Notes: generated from the sequence alone by a model not told the origin. 64,000 nucleotides of DNA from Piscicola geometra (GCA_943735955.1 OX030957.1:3119595-3183594); one strand, 5' to 3'; numbered from the stretch's first letter, positions 38,901 to 50,499 are shown. Translations and numbers: made by a program.

Positions 38901-41900
38901 ATCATTTTTTTCAAATAAACAGACTAAAAAAAAATAGTAATATAAAAATATGAAAAAAGCGCAACAAATGTCAGAAAGATTACATTGAAAATTGCAAATT
39001 TTAAAAATTTAAATAGCTTAAAACTTTGACCTGATACAGAAAAACTGAAATCATCTTTGAAATCAGCAGCTAAAATTCTATATAAATCAGTTTAAAAAGT
39101 TCAGACAGCAGAAATTGTCTTTTATTTTTGTTGCCTTGTGTAATCAGTCATAGATACCTCAACAACACTACCTCCACTGAATATGCAATAATGATAAAAA
39201 GAATTCAGCTGGATTAACAAAGACAACAAGAACAACTGCATACAACTAACCTCCATGAAGCCTTCATCCGAGGTCTTTTCTCCGCATATTTCCATCTCCT
39301 CCTCCACTTCTCTCACTCTCTCTCCCACCATCAACATCACTTTCTCCATCTGTTCTCTCTCACTCGCCAATCTCTCCAAGCCGCACTTCACACTCGTTAT
39401 CTGCATCATTATCATCACCAATACAATCATAATCATCATGACGCCTATTCCCACCACCGTTATTTTCATAAAAACTTGAAATAAAATTCAACACTCAAAA
39501 CATCGCTTGAATAATGAAAGAAAACTTGAAGCACACAAGAGCGAACATCAGGCGACTTTGACCTTCAACTGACCTTGCCACCCAGTCTGTTGAAGGAGGA
39601 CTTGAGGTTGTTGAGAAGGTCAGAGAACTTGAGGGCATCCTCCACCACCCCCATCTGCCCTCCTCCTTCCACCATCACCCTGCCCAGTCTTATCAGCATC
39701 TCGATGTCTCCCTTCAAAACACTCAGTCTACCGTATATGCACTGAGGGAAGAGAAAAAAATTTCAAATTTTTTTAAACAAAAAATGTTTTACAAATCATT
39801 TCACTGTGACTTTCCAAGAAAGTGACTATTTTAAAAGAGTTTAATCACTTTAGTTTTTTGGAACTTCCTTTCGACTCCATCACCATCCCACGAAGTCACC
39901 AGCAGCCCTGTCACATCCACCTCTCCACTTCTCACTTCAACCACTTTCTTCATATTTCCACTCAAATCCGATTCTTCCAAACCCATCCCATATTCCCCAG
40001 CGTTGTCCTCTTCTTTCACTGCCATCTCCTTCTCAACCTTTTCAATTTCTGCCACCACTGCCTGCAGCTTTTCATCGAAACCAGGAGGTTTTAAGAGCTT
40101 CGTGAATTTATCTCTCAGTTCTTTGAAGTGTTTCTGTGAAACGTGAATAAATTTATTAAACTTTATTTTGACAGTCATTTCTCTTAAACTTTCAAGTATT
40201 AGAAATACAAATCGAAATTAGGAAAGAAGTTGGAACCAATGAAAGCAATTTTTATATTAGAATTTATTGTTCTTAATCCTTTTATATCACTGCAATCACA
40301 CTGCAAGTACACACTGCAATCACACTGCAATCACACTGCAAGTACACACTGCAAGTACACACTGCAATCACACTGCAATCACACTGCAAGTACACACTGC
40401 AAGTACACACTGCAATCACACTGCAATCACACTGCAATCACACTGCAATCACACTGCAAGTACACTGCAAGTACACACTGCAAGTACACACTGCAAGTAC
40501 ACACTGCAAGTACACACTGCAAGTACACACTGCAATCACACTGCAAGTACACACTGCAAGTACACACTGCAATCACACTGCAATCACACTGCAAGTACAC
40601 TGCAATCACACTGCAAGTACACACTGCAAGTACACACTGCAAGTACACACTGCAATCACACTGCAATCACACTGCAAGTACACACTGCAAGTACACACTG
40701 CAAGTACACACTGCAAGTACACACTGCAATCACACTGCAATCACACTGCAATCACACTGCAAGTACACACTGCAAGTACACACTGCAAGTACACACTGCA
40801 ATCACACTGCAATCACACTGCAATCACACTGCAATCACACTGCAAGTACACACTGCAAGTACACACTGCAAGTACACACTGCACCCTCATGAAATGGACT
40901 TGCTCGCTGAGAAAGGACTTCTCCCTGCACTCCACAAGCCCCCTCTCAACCCTCACCAGCACTCCTTCCCTCTCTTCCATCTCTCTTTTGAACGCCTGTG
41001 GAGTTTTTTGAATAATAAAACTATTTTCATAAAATTTTATTTATTTATTCATAATCATATTAAAATTTATTTTTCTCAAAAGTTACCATTTTGGATTACA
41101 AACCTTATTTTCTTCGCAATTTACTTGTTCCAGAAAAAAGTTTTTGTAAGAAGCGAAGTTGCTTGCATTGCTGTTACCCTGTGTGTTAGTGGTTGTGGGT
41201 TGGTGGATAAGGCTATGGATAGCAACGGTCAATCAAATTAATTTTAAGTAAGTCACAATTCCAACCGATAGAAGGGAAGCCAGAGAAGAGTTCTCGATGG
41301 TTTTGTTGTTCACTTTGTCGTCTGCACACGACAGCCACAACGACAGGTCGGCAAGCACTGATTCGTACTCCGAGTTGACGTTCAGCAGTCGGTACAGCTC
41401 GGTCAACAATTTATTCGCCTGTCGTTGTTGTTCATGAGGGCATTTGATAAATTGATTGGAGTATATTTAGATATGTAGAAGTTGAGTTTCAATTTAAAAT
41501 AACTAAAATAACGTGGAGTGCATAAGACGTTGTAATGTACGACAAAGCATGTGAATAATTAATTTCAAACCACCTCACACTGCACTCTAGCACACTTCTG
41601 AGTGTAAGCATGTTCCAAGGCCTCAACCACAGTTGCCCCATCACCTGCTCCACCTGCTGCCCCATCACCTGCTCCACCTGCTGCTCCATCACCTGCTCCA
41701 CCTGCTGCCCCATCACCTGCCCCACCTGCTGCTCCATCACCTGCCCCACCTGCTGCCCCATCCATCAGTCTCTTGCGCATCCTGTGCAGCCTTTCTCTCC
41801 TTGGTTCTTGTTCTTTGTTGTGCCTTTCATCCCTTCCTTTATCTTTCCTTAGTGTTTCTTTTTCATTACTTTCATGCCAACTTAGATTATGCGAGTAATT

Positions 41901-44900
41901 TTGAAGGTCATTATTATTTTCGTTATTATTATTATTATTATCATCATCATTTTCTTGCATTTTTGTTTTTGATTCGGAGCTTTCAACATCTTTATCTAAA
42001 TCAAGCAGCAAAGAGCCTAGTTGTTCCGATAGATTCTGCGTTATTTCAAGATAATTCGATTTGAAACCTTGAGCGAGTTGGAAGTCTTTTAATTCACTCA
42101 TGAAACTACTCATTCATGCATTCATCCATCTATTCACACATTCACTCATGCAATCATTCATTCAATCATTCATCCATTCAATCATTCATCCATGCATCCA
42201 TCCATGCATCCTTCCATTCATGCATTCATTCATGTAAGGATCCATCCATGCATTCATTCACCTCTCTCAAGACCACCCACTGCTCACAAAGACCTTCCCT
42301 CACCACTTCCCAGCCTCTCTCCACCATCATCCCTACTTTCTCCACTTTTTCCATCTCAATTTGCAGAAGTTCTTCGGATTGAATAAATTCTTTTGGTTAA
42401 AATACATTAAATATAATCCAGTAAATACAAAATAAATAAATAATAAATAAACACAATTTCGGGTATTAAGCCCTTCTTTCTCGGGCTTATTGCCCCACTT
42501 ATCAGGGTAATGAGGTCACTTCAGAGGGGATTCATGAAGGGGATTGGTGGAGATTACCTCGATAATCGATGAAGTCTCTCAGGACTTGGAGTAGATCCTG
42601 CAGTGCTGCATAGGTGCTCTGGTGCTGGGAGAAGACACTGGCGCATTCTGAAAGGTAGTTGTTGTTGCGGTTGTTGTTTTTAAGGCTGTTGTTTTGTTAA
42701 ATGTTGCTGTTTTTAAGATTTTGTTTTTTTCTGTTATTGTTAGTGTATTTCTGTTTCCAATTCTTATCTGTTATTGCCTTTATTGTACTTTTTTAAACAA
42801 ATGTTTTATAGTTTTCTATCAATAGTACAAAGAGCGATGAGGCTGATGATAGTGGTGCTGATAATGGTGATGATATAAACCGTGATGAGTTTGAGTAAAA
42901 ATTTCATTTTCAAAGATGCCAAAAGCTAACCAGTAGTTTGCAGTTGTGGTTTCATTGTTTCAAGTCTTCTTTTTATTGTTTCGAGCTCCCTTTTACTAAG
43001 TTGTAGCAGCTTTTCTTTTTCCTTAAACTTTTCACAATTTTTTTTACAATTTAAAATAAGGAAAAAATAAAGAAAAAAAGAATAAAATAAAAATAAAATG
43101 AAAATAAGTAAACCAGCTGACCTTCAAAAGATCTGCTTCATCATCCACTGTTTCATTTCTTTCTCTTCCAATCATGCCTTTCGTAACACTCTCTCTCACC
43201 TCAGCAACTTCATCACTCACTTGCTGAAGCCGCATCGACACACAAGCAAATTCATTCAAGAGTTCTGTCAGCTTGTCAATTCGCTCTTTTGTTCCCGCTT
43301 GTAACATCTCCCATCTAAGTTTTATTAAATACAGTTTTAGATCATTTCAATATTTTGACACTTTTATACATTGATGTATACCGTGTATGTATCATTGAGC
43401 GCTTTTGGATTTGCATGCAAAATGCAATAATCATGGCCGCATTGCGTTCTAAGGAGTTGAAGGGCTCATCGTAACTCTGAACAAGAAATCAAACCTCTCG
43501 TGCAGTTGATTCACGTCAGTGCTCATCTTTTGAACTAAGTCATCTTCCTTCCTATTTTGTGTCAGCTCTACTGTCAGTGTGCATATGTCTGTGTACTTGT
43601 GCTTGCAGGCTTCCATACGGGCTTGAATGTTCTGTTACCATAGTTTTCTTAAATAAGTTTTAATTTATGATTGGAAGTTTAGTCACATATTGGTGAACAA
43701 GCAGCACAATTAATGCATTACGGAAAACATGAGCGTTTTGATACGGAAAGTTCATAAACTGCAGAATGAAAAGAAATACTTTATGATGCTGTAGCTGCTC
43801 TTTGAGAATAATGCTGTCGTGTGCTGGATGTTCATTCAGAGATGAAAGGGAACTCAACTCTTCCATGAATTTGTCCATTTCCAAGAACAGGTTCTGGTAG
43901 TAAATAAAAAGCATATTTTCCATGAATTGGTCAGATGATGTCTTCATAGCGCTGAGCCACCAATTCCAAAAACTATGAACCTTCGTGCCACCACCAGCCA
44001 CCAACCCGATACTCCACGAGTTTGAGTCGGTTTTGCTGCAGTCTCTGAAGCTTGCCATCCAATAATCTCCTCGTTTCAATCCACTTTCCGTTCAGTTCTA
44101 CGTTGTCCTTTGTGTTTTAATGCCTTTTAAAAAAAAAAACTTTCAAAGGTACTTAAACAAATACATACACACAAACATAATATACACAACAACTATTACT
44201 ATAGATATCTAGTTTTGAATGGAATAAGTTATCACTAATTTAACTCACCCACCCATTTAGCCATTCATTTAAAAATCACTCTCAAACATTCACATCGGCC
44301 TTCCTCCTCACATTCGACTTGTTGAGCATCGCTTCGTTCAAGTACTCCAGCTTGCTCCACTTCCCATCCAGCTCCACTTTTAACCGTTCCAACTCTCCAC
44401 AACTCCTCTCCATCTTTCCATCCTCTTCCATCCTTTCTTCCACTCCTTCCACTCTTGCACGCATGGATTGAAGGAAGGTTTTAAACTCATCCACCGATGA
44501 CGTCAACGAAGTGTTCGGAGTTTCACGGAGAGTGAAAGTGAGGTTTGTGATGCTTTCCGCTGTCGGTGCAATAAATGAAGAGATCGAAGTCAAGTTATTT
44601 TTAAATGTTTCAAATTGTTGTCTTTGATAAGTTCAACACACACCCTCCAACTGACCCATTCTTTCGGAAACTTGCATCCACGACTCTTCTGTCTTTTCAA
44701 ACTGCTCTTCGAGCCTGTTGAGACGTGCAGCATCCATTTTGTTTTCGTCAGCCCCTTTCAAAACGTTTATTTTCTCCTTTACCTGGTCTATCAGTTTTCC
44801 TTGCTTCATCAGGGTCTTGGCCTTCACCTTGCGAGTTTCAGTGGCATGTCAATTTTGCGAAAGCTCAATTTTTTATGGGAATAATCGTTTTGCTTAGTTA

Positions 44901-47213
44901 ATGATTTGGGGAAAAAAAACTAGGAATAAATTATATTGTATAATCTTCGTCACCTTGCATTGCTCCAAAAGTTTGTTCAACAGCACGAAGCCAAATTTCG
45001 AATTACTTTTCCACTCATTGGCCTTCAACCACTTTTCCTGACTGGAAACATTCCTCTCCACCTCCTTCAACCACTCTTCCACTTCCTTTTCCACTGCCAT
45101 TCCTTCAAGCACCTTTCTGTTTGTTTCGTGTCTTTGAACAATCTTGCGAAACCTTTCCTGAGCTGCTGCTGATGTTCGGAGAAATTCTTTTTCTGGTGAA
45201 ATCGTTCGGTACTTGACTTAATTTTTTCGGTGTTTTGAGATAAAAAGAGTATTTTAAGCGCTTGAAATTGGATTGTAAGAGACGATGTGCTGCTTTGAAA
45301 AAGTTTCTCGCTTCAAATAATCACTTCTAAAGGCTTCATTCATCTCCAAAAATATTAACTTGAAACCTGTTTACTTGAGAAATAAATTTGCGATACACAA
45401 TTTTTAATGCTTTAACCTCCACAAGACGCAGCAAACGATGCAAGCTTTTGGAATTCATTTAGTCTATTCTCTTGCTCTAAAAGTTCGTCCTGGATTCCCT
45501 GTGTTGGTGTTGGATATGTGGACTGTTTAATTTTATGTTTGAATATTTTTCGTTGAGATTGGTTGAAAAAATTAAATTTCAAACAAACTTTTTTTTTCTT
45601 TTTTCAATTAAGCAATCATAAATGTGGATTTAAAAAAAGGTGCAGAATCTGCACTGCAGATATGCCTAATCCATCCTTATGCAATGCTTACTTGGGATAA
45701 TTCCAGTTTCTCTTCTAGCGTCAAGTTCATTTGCTGTTGTGAGGATGGTAGTAGTGATGCTGCCGACGAGGATGGTGGTAGTGGTAGAAGTGATGCCGAC
45801 GTGGATGGTGGTGACAGTGATACTGGTGAAGACTCTGGAGAGATCATGTCTTGGATGACGTCAGTCTGGTCCATCCACTCCAGCAGACGTGCGTGCATTC
45901 GAGACGCCCTCAAGTCTTCGTTCATTTTGGCGGCCCCCTGCGGCTCCTCGCTCCCCTCCGTTGACCCTCTTCCTTCCACACGCCCATGTCCCTCTGAACC
46001 ATGGTTACCAAGATTGTCTTCTACTTTGTTTATTTCAGGTTTTATGACTTCTTCGCCCTTTACATTTTGGATCTTGTTCCCTCTGAGAAGCAGTTCTTCA
46101 TTTATATTATTACTTTTTATACTGTTGGAATAACTATTCTTGCTGATAATGTCACTGCTGCCATTCATCTTGTTATTACCCTTTTTCGCTAAACTAAACT
46201 TAACGACACCCTTACTTGTTGTAACTGTTACAATCTGCATTGTGCTGTTGCTGCTTTTGTTGCGAGGATTGTTAACACTGTCACAGTAGTTGTCAACATT
46301 CATCCATGTAGAGTCGAAGACAGAAGGCCTGTCACGTTTGACACTCAAATTTCTCACTTCATCAGCATCTTCTTCACCAGAAGCTGCTTTATTTCTTGAA
46401 GAACTTTTCTTCTTGTGGCTCAGCTTAATCGCTTTCGCCTTCCAGAAGACTCGTTTGTAGGCTGGCGACTTTCTTTTGGGTGCTTCGATCCTTGTGCTTT
46501 CCTCATCAATCGAATTCACTCTTTCGATTTCTTCATCATTCGATTTCACCCTTTCGATTTCTTCCTTTTCTTCCTCCTCCTTTCCACTTCCCACATTCCT
46601 TGCCTCGCTGTAACTCGAACAGCTCGTTGTAATCTTATCTCTATCATTATTCGTTTCATCATCATCATTATCAGCACTGACTATAGTATCACTATCAGTA
46701 TCATCACCTTCATCATTATCAGCACCATCGTTAGTTTCTTCCACAAACACGGTCACACCAGCTCCTTGCAACTTTCCACTCGTCTTTTTCATCTGATCGA
46801 AGACCTTGCTCCATCTGCCCGTGTGGATGCATCGTCACTCCACTAATGCACCAGAATCATCCAATGTCTTAATTATAATTATGATAATAATAATACTTTG
46901 TATAATACTATTACTTTGTTTTGATATAATAATATTAATCATAATAATACTTTTTAATCATTTAATAATCCTAAAAAAACTTTTTTGTGATTTTTATTAT
47001 TTTTTTAAAGTGGGTATAATCATTAGAAACGTAGCAGCAAAGTGAGGGTAGGTGCAGAACTTGATTGAAGGGGTTTGAGTGCTGGGAGGCAATTAGAACG
47101 GAGTAGGTGGAGTGTGGGCATTAAATAATGATAAAGATAACGAAGATGATGATGATGAGGATGATGGTGATGAGGAGGATGGTGATGAGGAGGATGGTGA
47201 TGATGACGATGAA

Positions 47214-47249
<36 letters not shown>

Positions 47250-50200
47250 ATGATGATGATGATGATGATGATGATAATGATGATTATCATAAAGAACCCA
47301 ATTGAAACGCCAAAGAAAATGCTCACTTATTTAGTAGATGCTTCAGCTCTTGATCCAGATAACTGACTACTGAGTCACTCACATCACCCTTCACATCACC
47401 ACTACCACCACCACTACCACCGCCACCCCCACTACCACCACCACCACCACCACCACCACCATCATTATCACCACCACCCTTATCATTATCACCACCACCA
47501 CCACCACCACTACCACCATCATTATCACCACCACCACCATCATTATCACCCCCACCACCACCATCATTCCACCTACCGTCACCCCCGTTACCATCCTTAA
47601 CCAGCAACGAAGCCAGCCTCCTCAAGCGATCTAGCTCTTCTCTTTTTGCTGACATCAAGTTTTCAGTCGTCTTGAAGGAGTTTTGTGGTGTGAAACATCA
47701 TGATGTGAGGGGATGTAGAATTTTTTGGTGCTTTAAGCAAGTTTTATTTACAATTCATCAAGCTATATTTGATAAATATTTTTTTAAAGCCTTCAATCGA
47801 AATTTTGAGCGATTGGAGTGTTTAAACGTGTGCTGTCACAAAAAGTTGAAATAAAAATAAAAAGCCATTTAAGTTGAGGTACGACAAAAAAAGAATGGCT
47901 GTATCCATCGCAAACATTTAAAATATAGAAAATAAATGCTTAAAAAAGAATAATGCTTTTTTTAAAACTGCAAAATGTTAAGGAATTCGTTACCTTCAGG
48001 GTTCTCACTGTTTTCACTATAGTTTCCAGACTGTGGTTTGTTGTGGTTGTGGCGTGAGTTGTGGATGTGACTTCATTGGTGGTGGTGGTTGTTGCGGAAG
48101 CTTTGAAAGATTCAAAAGTTCCAGGTTCTTTCATTTCTTTGTTTCCAATCCCATCTTTCCCTCCTTCATCTGCACTCATCCACTCTCTCCCTTCTTCTTC
48201 CAGCATACTCAAGACACCACCAATCCACCTTTTCATTTCATTCACTCTCTTATTGAACTCTTTTATCAACATTGTTTTTTCTTTCAATTCTCCCACCCTC
48301 CTCACCACCTCACCCCATCTCTTCAGCATCCCTTCCAACTGCTTCTCTGTTACTTTTGCCTCAATACGAGCTGCTGATGCATTTGAAGGTTTTAAGGGTA
48401 ATTGCTTTTTGAAAAATACAATGAAGTATTTCTTTCAGTATTTAATAAAAATTCTTAAGTTTATTTTTTTGAGAAGAATAAAAATAAATTAAAGTTGAAC
48501 ATTTGCATGCTTATTCTTCAAGGTTAACACGAAAATCTGTTCAAAGTTTTACATTAACACATGACGCGTGCTTCGTGGCAAGAAACACACAAACCATCAA
48601 TGCCCAATATTGATGACACTCACCTCCTCTTTCAACAGAATCACTACCATCTTTTCCATCAAGATGATCACTACCATCTCCTCCATCCTCTTCGTCTTCA
48701 TCCGGAAAGAGAATTATCGTTCTTAATTCGTTCACAATGCTCTTCAGCGCTTGCAACTTTCCTGCTACAGTCTGTTGGTGTTGTTGGTGTTGTTTTTGTT
48801 TGTGTTGTTGTTGTTGGTGGTGTTGTTGTTCTTGATGTTGTTTTTTTTAATGTGGTGGTGTTGTTGTTGTAGTTGCGTTTGAATTCGTAGATTTAGCTGC
48901 ATTAAAAATTTTATTATTTTAAAAGAAGGAAAAATTATGTTTGAAGATTGCGTAAGATGCGAACATTTCTGACCAGTGTGTCTTGAGAGATTTTTTCTAT
49001 CAGACCCACTGTTCCAAGAGAATCAGCAAGAGTTATAGAAGACGTAGGAGTTGTAGTGTCAGAAAAAGACGCAGTGGAAGCGGTTGAAGTACTGCTCCCA
49101 TCACTATTTCTGTCAAATTGTTGAATCCTGTTCGAAGCGAGAAGATGGTTTTGGATGCAGTGTTGCAAGTCGTTGAGATGATTTTGTAGAGATGAGACCA
49201 GGAAGCATTGTGAGTTACTGAGGTTGGTGCGTATCCTGGTGGAGGTTGCTCAAGTGTTCATGAATAGAACTGATGATTTATCTTTGTTTCAGGTGGAAAA
49301 AAAGTTTTCAATTAATTTCAAAAAGCCACCTTCTTTGTTTGTCCGAGGCAGTCTGCATGAGCCTTTCCCACGCTTCTTGCATCAACTTTGTCTGCCTCTT
49401 AACCTCTTTCTTTGTCTGCTTGTCTGTTTCTTCGCTTCTCAACAAACGTGTCTCTACTTTCAGAAGCTCTACCAGCTTCTTTCTTTTCACTGCTATCTTC
49501 CTCATCATGTCCTGAGCGAGTGAATGGTTTGATTGACTTCACGTGCATTTTTTAAATAAAATCATTTTTTAAACCAATTTTTATTCTCTTCTCCCGTCAC
49601 TCAAACTTCCAATAAATTAACAACGACTCAAACAGCGTAGCAAACGACGCCCACCTCATGCTTATAGAACTCCTTCCTGAGACCGTTCAGGCGTGGTGTT
49701 TTCTCGCTCGGAGGCTCGCTTAGGGGTGTTAAGAAATGTGTTCTATTCAGTAAGTGAGCTTTTTTGTATTCATCATCATCATCATCATATTCATCAACAT
49801 CATCAACATCATCATCATCTTCATCATCATCATCATCCTCATCATCATCATCATATTCATCAACATCATCAACATCATCATCATCCTCATCATCATCATC
49901 ATCCTCATCATCATCATCATCATCATCATCCTCATCATCATCAACATCATCCTCTAGCGACAAAAAGACCTACTCTTTCACTTGGCTCTCTTGTTGCACA
50001 AGCCATCTCGTGAATTCGTTGCATTCGTTGTGGAAGGAAGTCATGTTGGAAGCTTGTTGAGGAGGGCTGCATGTTGCAGAGGATTTCAGTGATGTTGGTG
50101 TTGATGTTGAAAGAGATAATGTTGTGGTTGTGGCTGTTGTTGTTGTTGTTGATGTTGTTGTTGGAGCTTGACTTGTTCCATCTGTTAAAGTTACCTTTCT

Positions 50201-50404
50201 TGTGAGCCTACGATTTCTTGAAATTCTTCTATTTTGTTTTTTTCTAGGCGTTGTCGTCGTTTCAGTTGTGGTTGGAGCGCTTGCGAAGGTTTCTGTTGTT
50301 GATTTTGTAGTTGTTGGTGCAACATTTGTTGTCGCTGTGGAACTATCAAGCGTTGTTGGTGTTGTGAAGCGTGACTTTTTCTTTCTGACACCCGTTAGGA
50401 ACAT
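27760..50404 (-). CDS. DMD: Dystrophin, about 48 exons, CH domains not found
   Basis: Dystrophin links cortical actin to the membrane dystroglycan complex. Reading down from 50404, the model has a novel Thr-rich first exon, a long block of spectrin-type repeats, a WW domain split over two exons, an EF-hand region, a ZZ zinc finger and a C-terminal coiled coil, the order of the dystrophin family. Diagnostic matches are IRYSAYRMAFKLKTLQKA after the WW domain and VWLQVAWRVAVGEEAKHAVK before the ZZ finger. The spliced length is about 3,650 residues, near vertebrate dystrophin, but part of that is low-complexity insertion. No pair of CH domains was seen between the first exon and the collagen gene. 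This may be a short-promoter isoform, or the CH exons lie beyond the window. Exon coordinates are given in the region entries that follow. Uncertain joins: exons 19/20, 23 end, 34/35 and 47/48. Confidence 0.93.
28470..28835. repeat. TGTGGTTGTA minisatellite in dystrophin intron 45
   Basis: Imperfect 10-18 bp units of TGTATGTGGTTG with CAT and GTG variants begin directly at the acceptor of exon 46 (28466) and fade out toward 28835. Confidence 0.85.
30245..30776 (-). CDS. DMD: Dystrophin exon 41: post-ZZ linker with 11-residue repeats
   Basis: The exon starts with GYQIPVMEAEKDEN, matching the GYLPVQTVLEGDN segment that follows the ZZ finger in dystrophin. It then contains tandem EINNKEADKK repeats coded by 33-bp units at about 30480-30570, and a basic GSFIRRFFKRSTSM stretch. 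It ends at a GTGGGA donor after KYHTIA. The linker is much longer than in vertebrates. Confidence 0.8.
31046..31788 (-). CDS. DMD: Dystrophin exons 38-40: ZZ zinc finger, beta-dystroglycan binding
   Basis: Exons: 31622-31788, 31360-31483, 31046-31136. Exon 38 carries the end of the EF region and the first CxxC (KCSLC). Exon 39 carries YRCLKC and NCCQNCF and a closing His pair (HNKLHP), so the zinc ligands are retained. An Asn/Thr/Lys-rich insertion (about 12 residues) sits between NCCQNCF and KLHPMQEYW. Exon 40 matches the region after the ZZ finger. Phases 2, 0 and 1 join correctly. Confidence 0.92.
31880..32095 (+). mobile_element. SINE-like element, copy B (fills dystrophin intron 37)
   Basis: The longest copy. 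The head has GGGTAGCCCAGTG and, about 80 bases on, GTAGGTTCGAGTGC, resembling the A and B boxes of a tRNA-derived SINE. The body contains TTTGCCGACTAAGTGGCC and ends with the family core TTGTTTGGGTTATACGCCAC and TATAATAACGCCC. It occupies about half of the 412-bp intron, opposite to the gene's direction. Confidence 0.72.
32201..33989 (-). CDS. DMD: Dystrophin exons 34-37: EF-hand region with large insertions
   Basis: Exons: 33922-33989, about 32966-33688, 32706-32787, 32201-32592. Exon 34 starts the region with IRYSAYRMAFKLKTLQKA. Exon 35 begins VSVFKVLKVIREFVFKE and ends AIELLVNCFVECFD, which align with the two ends of the first EF-hand pair, but about 200 Lys/Asp/Asn-rich residues lie between. 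Exon 36 (SGQVDKLSVHVILITLSQAP) matches the next helix pair. Exon 37 starts ALVGQITKEF and ends QLPRLLGEGASF plus RCLNK, with about 80 Thr/Pro-rich residues between. A small exon equivalent to LCLDLLSLSAACDALDQHN was not found between exons 34 and 35. The better acceptor for exon 35 (CCCCATCAG at 33699) would need it for phase. Confidence 0.78.
34221..34749 (-). CDS. DMD: Dystrophin exons 32-33: WW domain
   Basis: Exons 34686-34749 and 34221-34282. The first encodes SYPWQRSKVAETAIPYYIN and the second HKQEETQWQHPSFMHLVEEI. Together they give both WW tryptophans, the tyrosine pair and the terminal Pro, as in dystrophin's dystroglycan-binding WW domain. The intron between them is almost wholly a pentanucleotide array. 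Phases 1 in, 2 between and 1 out all match the neighbours. Confidence 0.95.
34286..34570. repeat. (GGTGA)n pentanucleotide array inside the WW intron
   Basis: About 57 copies of GGTGA in an array of about 285 bp. The first part has several variants and the centre is perfect. It begins 4 bases after the acceptor end of exon 33 (34282), so the gene-sense CTCAC repeats form its polypyrimidine tract. Confidence 0.96.
34927..49718 (-). CDS. DMD: Dystrophin exons 2-31: spectrin-type repeats
   Basis: Exons: 49655-49718, 49330-49511, 48974-49235, 48624-48771, 47994-48370, 47327-47670, 45692-46814, 45417-45498, 44954-45192, 44644-44827, 44312-44559, 44013-44107, 43780-43972, 43495-43631, 43122-43314, 42931-43027, 42558-42647, 42281-42371 (or from 42262), 41574-42096, 41266-41418, 40885-40995, 39849-40133, 39574-39741, 39251-39400, 37707-37898, 36316-37083, 35978-36115, 35620-35889, 35321-35457, 34927-35012. 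The peptides are charged heptad helices with the repeat-opening Trp (WSKVFDQMKK, FWNWWLSAMK, RWEMLQAG) and closing LEYLNEAML-like segments, probably around 15 repeats. Exons 7, 8 and 27 add long Gly/Asp, Lys/Glu and Thr/Asp insertions. Phases agree throughout except where alternatives are noted. Confidence 0.82.
38238..38747 (+). pseudogene. Decayed CxxC-type ORF inside dystrophin intron 25
   Basis: The + strand frame encodes FCYICGEY, then MVCKTCTENLRRWTKGK and MVWREPKNHVNDC, followed by TAA at 38526-38528. The same frame then stays open for 72 more codons, starting FCAVDVKGIN and ending at TGA (38747). The TAA thus falls inside a third C-x-x-C pair (C-stop-F-C), where a single base change would make Tyr. 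Three CxxC pairs suggest a zinc-binding domain. I recall similar repeated genes of unknown function in several invertebrate genomes, so I read it as a dead or dying copy of a dispersed family. The tail is acidic. No introns are evident. Confidence 0.7.
40293..40882. repeat. Two-variant minisatellite in dystrophin intron 22
   Basis: About 50 tandem units, each either CTGCAATCACA (11 bp) or CTGCAAGTACACA (13 bp, sometimes CTGCAAGTACA), in a non-random order of short runs of each type. The array begins right at the donor of the exon at 40885-40995. Open frames on both strands through it are repeat artefacts. Confidence 0.95.
41625..41765. repeat. Coding minisatellite in dystrophin exon 20
   Basis: Tandem units of about 24 bp (CACCTGCTGCCCCATCACCTG-like) are read on the minus strand as about five copies of the eight-residue GAGDGAAG. 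It lies between a Lys/Arg-rich stretch and the helix ATVVEALEHAYTQKC. Confidence 0.88.
42114..42250. repeat. (CATT/CATC)n tetranucleotide tract at dystrophin intron 19
   Basis: Degenerate CATT and CCAT units fill the whole of this short intron and obscure both splice sites of the exon 19/20 join. Confidence 0.8.
47135..47285. repeat. (GAT)n microsatellite in dystrophin intron 7
   Basis: GATGATGAGGATGGTGATGAGG-like start followed by a purer GAT run. It lies between exons 7 (47327) and 8 (46814). Confidence 0.9.
49770..49954. repeat. (ATC)n microsatellite in dystrophin intron 1
   Basis: ATC array with regular TTCATCAACATCATCAACATC interruptions. It fills most of the 255-bp intron between exons 1 and 2. 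Confidence 0.9.
49974..50404 (-). CDS. DMD: Dystrophin exon 1: Thr/Ser-rich novel N terminus
   Basis: The exon opens with MFLTGVRKKKSRF, passes through basic and Thr-rich segments (about 115 residues) and ends in the first helix of a spectrin-type repeat (SFHNECNEFTRWLVQQESQ). It leaves in phase 2 at a GTAGGT donor that matches exon 2. The start was chosen because TATA-like motifs lie just upstream. The frame is also open for about 42 codons above the ATG, so a start farther up is possible. No CH domain precedes it. Confidence 0.65.
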
Positions 50405-50467
50405 CTTTGAAGCAAGTGATAAGGTGATGCAAGCGGCTCTTCCTTCACCGCGCTTCAATGCCTGTCT

Positions 50468-50499
50468 TTTTATACGTTGATGTGCCCATTCTTTTATAG
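50468..50499 (-). promoter_or_regulatory. Candidate TATA boxes upstream of dystrophin exon 1
   Basis: Two minus-strand motifs, CTATAAAAG (about 50491-50499) and GTATAAAAAG (about 50466-50475), lie 65-95 bases before the ATG at 50404. Either would put transcription start 30-65 bases before the ATG, as expected for an internal promoter of a short dystrophin. Confidence 0.4.

Noticed and set aside
40293..40882. CRISPR-like alternation of repeat and spacer
   Set aside because: The units are 11-13 bp with only two variants and no unique spacers, in a eukaryotic intron.
40230..41241. Long + strand open frames rich in His, Thr, Asn and Ser
   Set aside because: They are translations of the 11/13-bp minisatellite. 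All frames stay open because the unit lacks stops, and real dystrophin exons lie on the opposite strand at both sides.
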